Part shown: piece by piece, positions 60,276 to 64,000 of the stretch
Layout of the letters: each line of letters opens with the position of its first letter
How positions within the stretch are numbered: position 1 is the stretch's first letter
Source of the DNA: a bacterium HR33
GTDB lineage: Bacteria; Gemmatimonadota; Gemmatimonadetes; Gemmatimonadales; GWC2-71-9
Direction: 5' to 3'
NCBI GenBank assembly: GCA_002923375.1
Contig: BEIJ01000002.1
Span: 186,001-250,000, forward strand
Length of the DNA: 64,000 nt
The notes under the pieces: generated by a model
Database searches by the model: none
What the model was told of the DNA's origin: nothing
What the model saw: only the letters and a program-made list of their open reading frames with translations
Made by a program: the position numbers and the translations under genes

Positions 60276-61262
60276 GTGCGTATCTGCATAGTGGGTGCGG
60301 GAGCCATCGGTGGACTGCTAGGAGCCAGGCTCGCGTTGTGCGGTGAGAAAGTCACGCTGATCGCGCGGGGCGAGCATCTGGCGGCCATTCGGCGGAGTGG
60401 CCTGCGTCTGATCAGCGGCGAGGAGGAGTTGGTGGTGGAAGATTTGCAGGCGACCGAGGCGCTCGACCGTGCGGGGCGCCAGGAGCTGGTGATATTGGCC
60501 TTGAAAGCGCATCAAATAGAGGCGGTTGCGCCCGGACTGCCCGCTCTTTACGGGGAGGATACCGTGGTGCTCACCGTACAAAACGGAATTCCCTGGTGGT
60601 ATTTCCAGAAGCACGGCGGCCCTCTGGAGGGCCGGCGCCTCGAGTCGCTGGATCCGCACGGCACCATAGAGGAGCACATACCGGCGGAGCGGATTCTCGG
60701 TGGCATCGCGTATCCCGCGGCCGAGCGGGTGGCGCCCGGAGTGGTTCGCCATATAGAGGACAATCGTTTCCCGGTGGGGGAGTTGGACGGTTCCAAGAGC
60801 GAAAGAGCCCGGCGGATAGCGGAGGTCCTGTCCCGGGCGGGGTTCAAGTCCCGGGTGGTGAGCGATATCAGGACCCAGATCTGGATCAAGTTGTGGGGCA
60901 ATCTCTCTTTCAATCCAATCAGCGCGCTCACTGGAGCCACGATGGTCGAGATCGCGCGCTTTCCGGAAACGCGGCGCTTGGTGGGGCGAATGATGGAGGA
61001 GGCGCGGCTGGTGGCGGAGAAACTGGGGGTACGGATTCCTTTCACCGTGGAGCAGCGGATAGCGGGCGCGGAGGCTGTGGGCGAGCACAAGACTTCTATG
61101 CTTCAGGATCTGGAGGCGGGGCGTTCCCTGGAAGTGGAGGCCCTGGTAGGAGCCGTGGCCGAGCTGGGGAGGCTCACCGAGACGCCCACGCCCCATATCG
61201 ATGCGGTGTACGCCCTGGTCAAGCTGTTGGATCGCACCAGGGGTGCGAGGGCCGCAGGTTAG
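60276..61262 (+). CDS. panE: 2-dehydropantoate 2-reductase (ketopantoate reductase)
   Basis: A 328-residue NADPH-dependent reductase that makes pantoate for coenzyme A. The Rossmann signature is IVGAGAIGGLLGARLA at the N-terminus; LALKAHQIEAV and TVQNGIPWW follow, and the catalytic-lysine segment is IWIKLWGNLSFNPISALTGA with EHKTSMLQDLEAGRSLEVE late in the domain. Length and motifs are typical of the ApbA/PanE family, and some members act on other 2-oxo acids. The stop overlaps that of the convergent transporter gene by a TTAG. Confidence 0.9.
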   Translation: MRICIVGAGAIGGLLGARLALCGEKVTLIARGEHLAAIRRSGLRLISGEEELVVEDLQATEALDRAGRQELVILALKAHQIEAVAPGLPALYGEDTVVLTVQNGIPWWYFQKHGGPLEGRRLESLDPHGTIEEHIPAERILGGIAYPAAERVAPGVVRHIEDNRFPVGELDGSKSERARRIAEVLSRAGFKSRVVSDIRTQIWIKLWGNLSFNPISALTGATMVEIARFPETRRLVGRMMEEARLVAEKLGVRIPFTVEQRIAGAEAVGEHKTSMLQDLEAGRSLEVEALVGAVAELGRLTETPTPHIDAVYALVKLLDRTRGARAAG

Positions 61263-62737
61263 CTCCCCAACTGGGAGAGACCCAGAATCGCGGTAAAGCC
61301 GGTGAACACTGCGAGGCTCACCCATCCGAACCACTTGCCGAAGCACGAAGGGTGGAAGGCTCGATTCTCCTTGGGGATGATCTGGATGCAGTAGAGCAGG
61401 TTCAAGTAGAAGATGACCGGGGCTATGAACAGCGCGAGGGCCGAAGCCACCAAGACCAAAAACACGGGTCGCTCTAGCCCGGCGATGATCGCCACCGAGG
61501 CCACCAGGGAATAGATCATGGTAGCCCGGTAGATGTTGTATTCGGAATACCAAGTCGAGCGGTGAGTTTCGGTTAGGTCCTCGCGTTCCGTTCCCTGTAG
61601 CCTCGCGGTTCCCCGGAAGAGGTTGCGGCAGCAAGCTCCGACAATTCGCGGCCAGCCGTCGAAGTAGTTGAATGCGGTGGAGAAGGTGGCGGCGAAGGCG
61701 CCGGTCAGGAACAGAACCATCATCCAGGGTCCCACGCTGTCGGTAAAGATCCGGGCGATCTCTCCCATGACGGCTCTCCCCTCCACCGGGCTGGGATAGA
61801 GCCAGACCGCCGCCAGTAGCAGGAACATGCACGCGGTGAGGAAGGAGACCAGGTGTCCCAGCCGGAAGTCCCACAGGGAGACAGCGAACCAGCGGCGGCA
61901 GTACTCCTGAACCCGTTGCGGGAGCTTGGCGAAGTCGATTGCCAGGTCCTCCTTTCGGGGTGCGAAGGGGTCGAAGGCGGGCACTAGACCCCGGCGCTCG
62001 AGCTCGGGCCGAACCTTTCCCATGCCCGCCTTTTTCGCTTTGCCCCATTCGGAGGCCTGGAGCGAGACGTCGATTCCCGTGGGGAGCAGTCCCAGAAAAG
62101 CGGCGATCACGAGCCAGGATCCGGCGGGTGTTTCGACCAGGAAAAGGTGCGCCAACTCTCCCGCCGGGGCGGGCCGGACGAAGTAAACGGCGAACGTGGT
62201 GAAGATCAGGATGCCAGCGAAAATCTTAGTCGCCCTTTCCAGTGCGCCGTAGTTGCCGCGAAGTATGATCGATACCGAGAGCAGACCCAGTACTGCGGCG
62301 TAGGCGGCGATCGGGACGTCGGTCCAGCCGAACGCCTCGGTGAAGAAATAGTAGATCACCGCCGCTGCGGCGATCAGCCTGCCGGCCTGGCCCAGGGCGC
62401 ACTGGAGCAAGGTGGCCGCCAGCACGTACCACAGCGGCCACTTCTTCCACGCCGTAGCGTAGGCCTCGATCAGGCTCTTACCCGTTGCCTGAGTGAACCG
62501 AAATGCGGTTTCGAATCCGTAGTACTTGAAAACGTATGCCACGGGGATGCACCACAGGAGGGCGTAGGCGAACCTCCCGCCGGCAGTGGGTGCCGTGACA
62601 ACGTGGCTGGTGCCGATCCCGGTCATCATGAGGATCAGTCCCGGGCCGAAGTGCCTTGCCAGCCGCCGGAGGCTGAGGTCCGGAAGTTCCAGCTCTTCCA
62701 GATTGGTGGATGGGTGGAGCGACTGTGCCGCGCGCAA
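61259..62737 (-). CDS. Nramp-related membrane transporter lacking canonical metal-site motifs
   Basis: A 492-residue protein with about eleven hydrophobic segments and the Nramp order GPGLILMMTGIGTSHVVTAP, GGRFAYALLW, ATGKSLIEAY. In classical Nramp transporters the first helix carries D-P-G-N and the sixth M-P-H, the metal ligands; here those sites read GTSH and PTG (LLPTGIDVSLQ). The family label is thus by overall similarity only, and the substrate is probably not a divalent metal bound in the usual way. A TTG start is used. It may be co-transcribed with the upstream penicillin acylase gene. Confidence 0.7.
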   Translation of the reverse strand: MRAAQSLHPSTNLEELELPDLSLRRLARHFGPGLILMMTGIGTSHVVTAPTAGGRFAYALLWCIPVAYVFKYYGFETAFRFTQATGKSLIEAYATAWKKWPLWYVLAATLLQCALGQAGRLIAAAAVIYYFFTEAFGWTDVPIAAYAAVLGLLSVSIILRGNYGALERATKIFAGILIFTTFAVYFVRPAPAGELAHLFLVETPAGSWLVIAAFLGLLPTGIDVSLQASEWGKAKKAGMGKVRPELERRGLVPAFDPFAPRKEDLAIDFAKLPQRVQEYCRRWFAVSLWDFRLGHLVSFLTACMFLLLAAVWLYPSPVEGRAVMGEIARIFTDSVGPWMMVLFLTGAFAATFSTAFNYFDGWPRIVGACCRNLFRGTARLQGTEREDLTETHRSTWYSEYNIYRATMIYSLVASVAIIAGLERPVFLVLVASALALFIAPVIFYLNLLYCIQIIPKENRAFHPSCFGKWFGWVSLAVFTGFTAILGLSQLGS

Positions 62738-62754
62738 AGTATCCGCCTCGCCGC

Positions 62755-64000
62755 TCAGCGCTGCGCTCTTCCGGCGGGTGCCAGGATCAGCCGCTCTTCG
62801 GTCACGGCTTCCACCCTAGCCCTGGAGTAAAAGACCGGGAAGAACTTGTTCTCCGCCCACATTCGGAAGAGATCGCGGTAGTGCGGGTTGTCGGGGTCGC
62901 CGCTCTGCCCCGGAGTGTTGGTTCCCACGGCCCGGTCCCAGTCTCCGGTATCGACGATGATTCGAAAAGACGCACCGCTGGTTTGGTTATCGCCGTTGCC
63001 GGTGTTGTTGACCGTGGCGCCGTAGCCTCCCCGGGGAAGGGGACCCACATCCAGTCTCCGGCGGGTCTCTTCGTTTACCGCCCGGCTGAGGGGATGGCGG
63101 ATGAGCGCGTGTTTGTATCCGGGCTGCCCGTACCGCCAGCGCGCCACGTCCGAACCGAAGCGCCGGGTGAGCTCCGCCACCGCCGCGCGCAGCGCGGACA
63201 AGAGAATGGAGTCTCGCGCCGCGGTGGGATCTCTGCCGAACTCGCCGGGCGGGGCCAGGAGCCAGGTCACCACCTTTCTCAAGGGCAGGCTGCGGATATA
63301 TCGCCGGTCAGGTCCCGGCACCATCTTTTCCCACACCGCACGGCGCAGCCTAGATTCCCACTCCACGTAGATCCCGGCTTCCACCGATTCCTTGCTCAGG
63401 ACGTAGTCCCAAGCAAGCAGCCGCCGGCGGATTTGTTCCACCCGGGGCTCGCGGTCTTCCAGTCCGGCGAGGAGCGGCACGATCTGCCGCGCGGGGATCG
63501 ACAACTCGTCCGTCTGCAGGCGCATCATGTCGGCGATCGAGTGCCTCCGCCCGCTTGCCAGAACCTCGCTGATCCGAGCCCAGCGGTACGGATCCGACCA
63601 GGAAAAACCGATAGCCTCCATGTAGGGATAGTCCCGGGGGATGAGTTCGTTGTTGGCGGTGGCGAAGAATCCGGAAGGCGGATTGACCACATGGGGTTTG
63701 GCCTTGATCGGCAAGTAGCCGTCCCACTCGAAGCGCCCGTCTCCCGGCACCGGGACCAGGCCGCTGAAGTTTCTGCGGATCGGAGCGATCCCCACCGCCT
63801 GCCATCCTATGGTGCCGTCGCGGCCCGCCCAAACCATGTTCTCTCCGGGAATGTGGAAGTAGCTGCACGCTTCGCGGAACTCTTCCCAGGTCTTCGCCTG
63901 GTCCATGCGCAGCGACGCCAGGTACGGGGCTCCTCCGATTTCCATCCAGGCGGCGCGCACGGCGAAGGCTTTGTGCCGGGCCCGGTCTTCGTACACCACC
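62755..64000 (-). CDS. penicillin acylase-family protein, partial
   Basis: The frame runs off the right edge, so only the C-terminal 414 residues are visible; the signal and the catalytic Ser at the start of the beta chain are outside. The visible part has AACSYFHIPGENMVW-like spacing as FREACSYFHIPGENMVWA, GTIGWQAVGIAPIR, SGFFATANNELIPRDYPY and RLQTDELSIPARQIVPLL, which match the beta subunit of penicillin G acylase and related acyl-homoserine-lactone or aculeacin acylases. Such periplasmic enzymes hydrolyse N-acyl amides. Seventeen bases separate it from the transporter gene. Confidence 0.9.
   Translation of the reverse strand, partial: VVYEDRARHKAFAVRAAWMEIGGAPYLASLRMDQAKTWEEFREACSYFHIPGENMVWAGRDGTIGWQAVGIAPIRRNFSGLVPVPGDGRFEWDGYLPIKAKPHVVNPPSGFFATANNELIPRDYPYMEAIGFSWSDPYRWARISEVLASGRRHSIADMMRLQTDELSIPARQIVPLLAGLEDREPRVEQIRRRLLAWDYVLSKESVEAGIYVEWESRLRRAVWEKMVPGPDRRYIRSLPLRKVVTWLLAPPGEFGRDPTAARDSILLSALRAAVAELTRRFGSDVARWRYGQPGYKHALIRHPLSRAVNEETRRRLDVGPLPRGGYGATVNNTGNGDNQTSGASFRIIVDTGDWDRAVGTNTPGQSGDPDNPHYRDLFRMWAENKFFPVFYSRARVEAVTEERLILAPAGRAQR

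Noticed and set aside
1-64000. CRISPR array, prophage or insertion sequence
   Set aside because: No regularly spaced repeats with unique spacers, no Cas, capsid or transposase genes were found on either strand.

Overview
The window is GC-rich bacterial DNA with long genes, short intergenic gaps and frequent GTG or TTG starts. It comes from a Gram-negative-type cell: there is a full TonB-dependent receptor, a second plug-domain protein, several lipoprotein signals, predicted outer-membrane barrels, a twin-arginine signal and an ECF sigma factor. The combination of secreted M28 and M14 peptidases, sortilin/BNR propellers, LVIVD-repeat and FG-GAP proteins, DUF4159, penicillin acylase and CBM48-type domains is typical of Gemmatimonadota. 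That assignment is an inference from gene content; no rRNA or marker gene in the window confirms it.

Layout. 1-1419: the end of a Cys/Met-metabolism PLP enzyme and threonine synthase. 1507-6869: three secreted beta-propeller proteins on the plus strand. 6873-9837: a minus-strand operon (VanZ-like, membrane M28 peptidase, SLC13/ArsB-type permease) whose genes overlap by 4 bases. 9838-10084: a divergent spacer with three 26-base tandem repeats. 10085-12306: secreted M28 peptidase and a LysE-type exporter. 12307-12741: a gene-free stretch with inverted repeats, followed by tRNA-Pro(GGG). 12921-15758: DUF4399 lipoprotein, sulfurtransferase and a solitary HNH protein. 15852-25805: a plus-strand run of envelope proteins (DUF305, LVIVD, M14, LolA-like, sortilin-like). 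26090-27331: a secreted protein beside a decayed VapC-type toxin with its antitoxin still open. 27499-30485: an ECF sigma operon in which the putative anti-sigma protein and the last gene both carry a glycogen-binding (CBM48/AMPK1-CBM-like) domain. 30650-39159: barrel protein, di-haem peroxidase, DUF4159, serine hydrolase, plug-domain protein, kelch lipoprotein and a membrane protein. 39244-46033: an M14-like protein with an altered zinc motif, nicotinamidase, a PhoX/DUF839 protein, a small protein and a D-aminoacylase. 46050-53034: Nudix, zinc-ribbon/SH3, degenerate receiver, gamma-glutamyltransferase, polysaccharide deacetylase and FadE. 53253-60162: glycosyltransferase, glycogen debranching-type enzyme, TonB receptor and an oxalate-CoA-ligase-like enzyme. 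60276-64000: ketopantoate reductase, an Nramp-related transporter without the usual metal-site motifs, and a penicillin acylase cut by the window edge.

Functionally, much of the window looks like an apparatus for breaking down peptides and amides outside the cytoplasm (two M28, two M14-like, gamma-glutamyltransferase, D-aminoacylase, penicillin acylase) together with transporters. A second theme is alpha-glucan: the debranching-type enzyme and its glycosyltransferase, and the sigma operon with two glycogen-binding-type domains. Of everything here, the sigma operon is the best candidate for an undescribed system: a cross-envelope sensor that may use a carbohydrate-binding fold. Its ligand and mechanism are not shown by the sequence.
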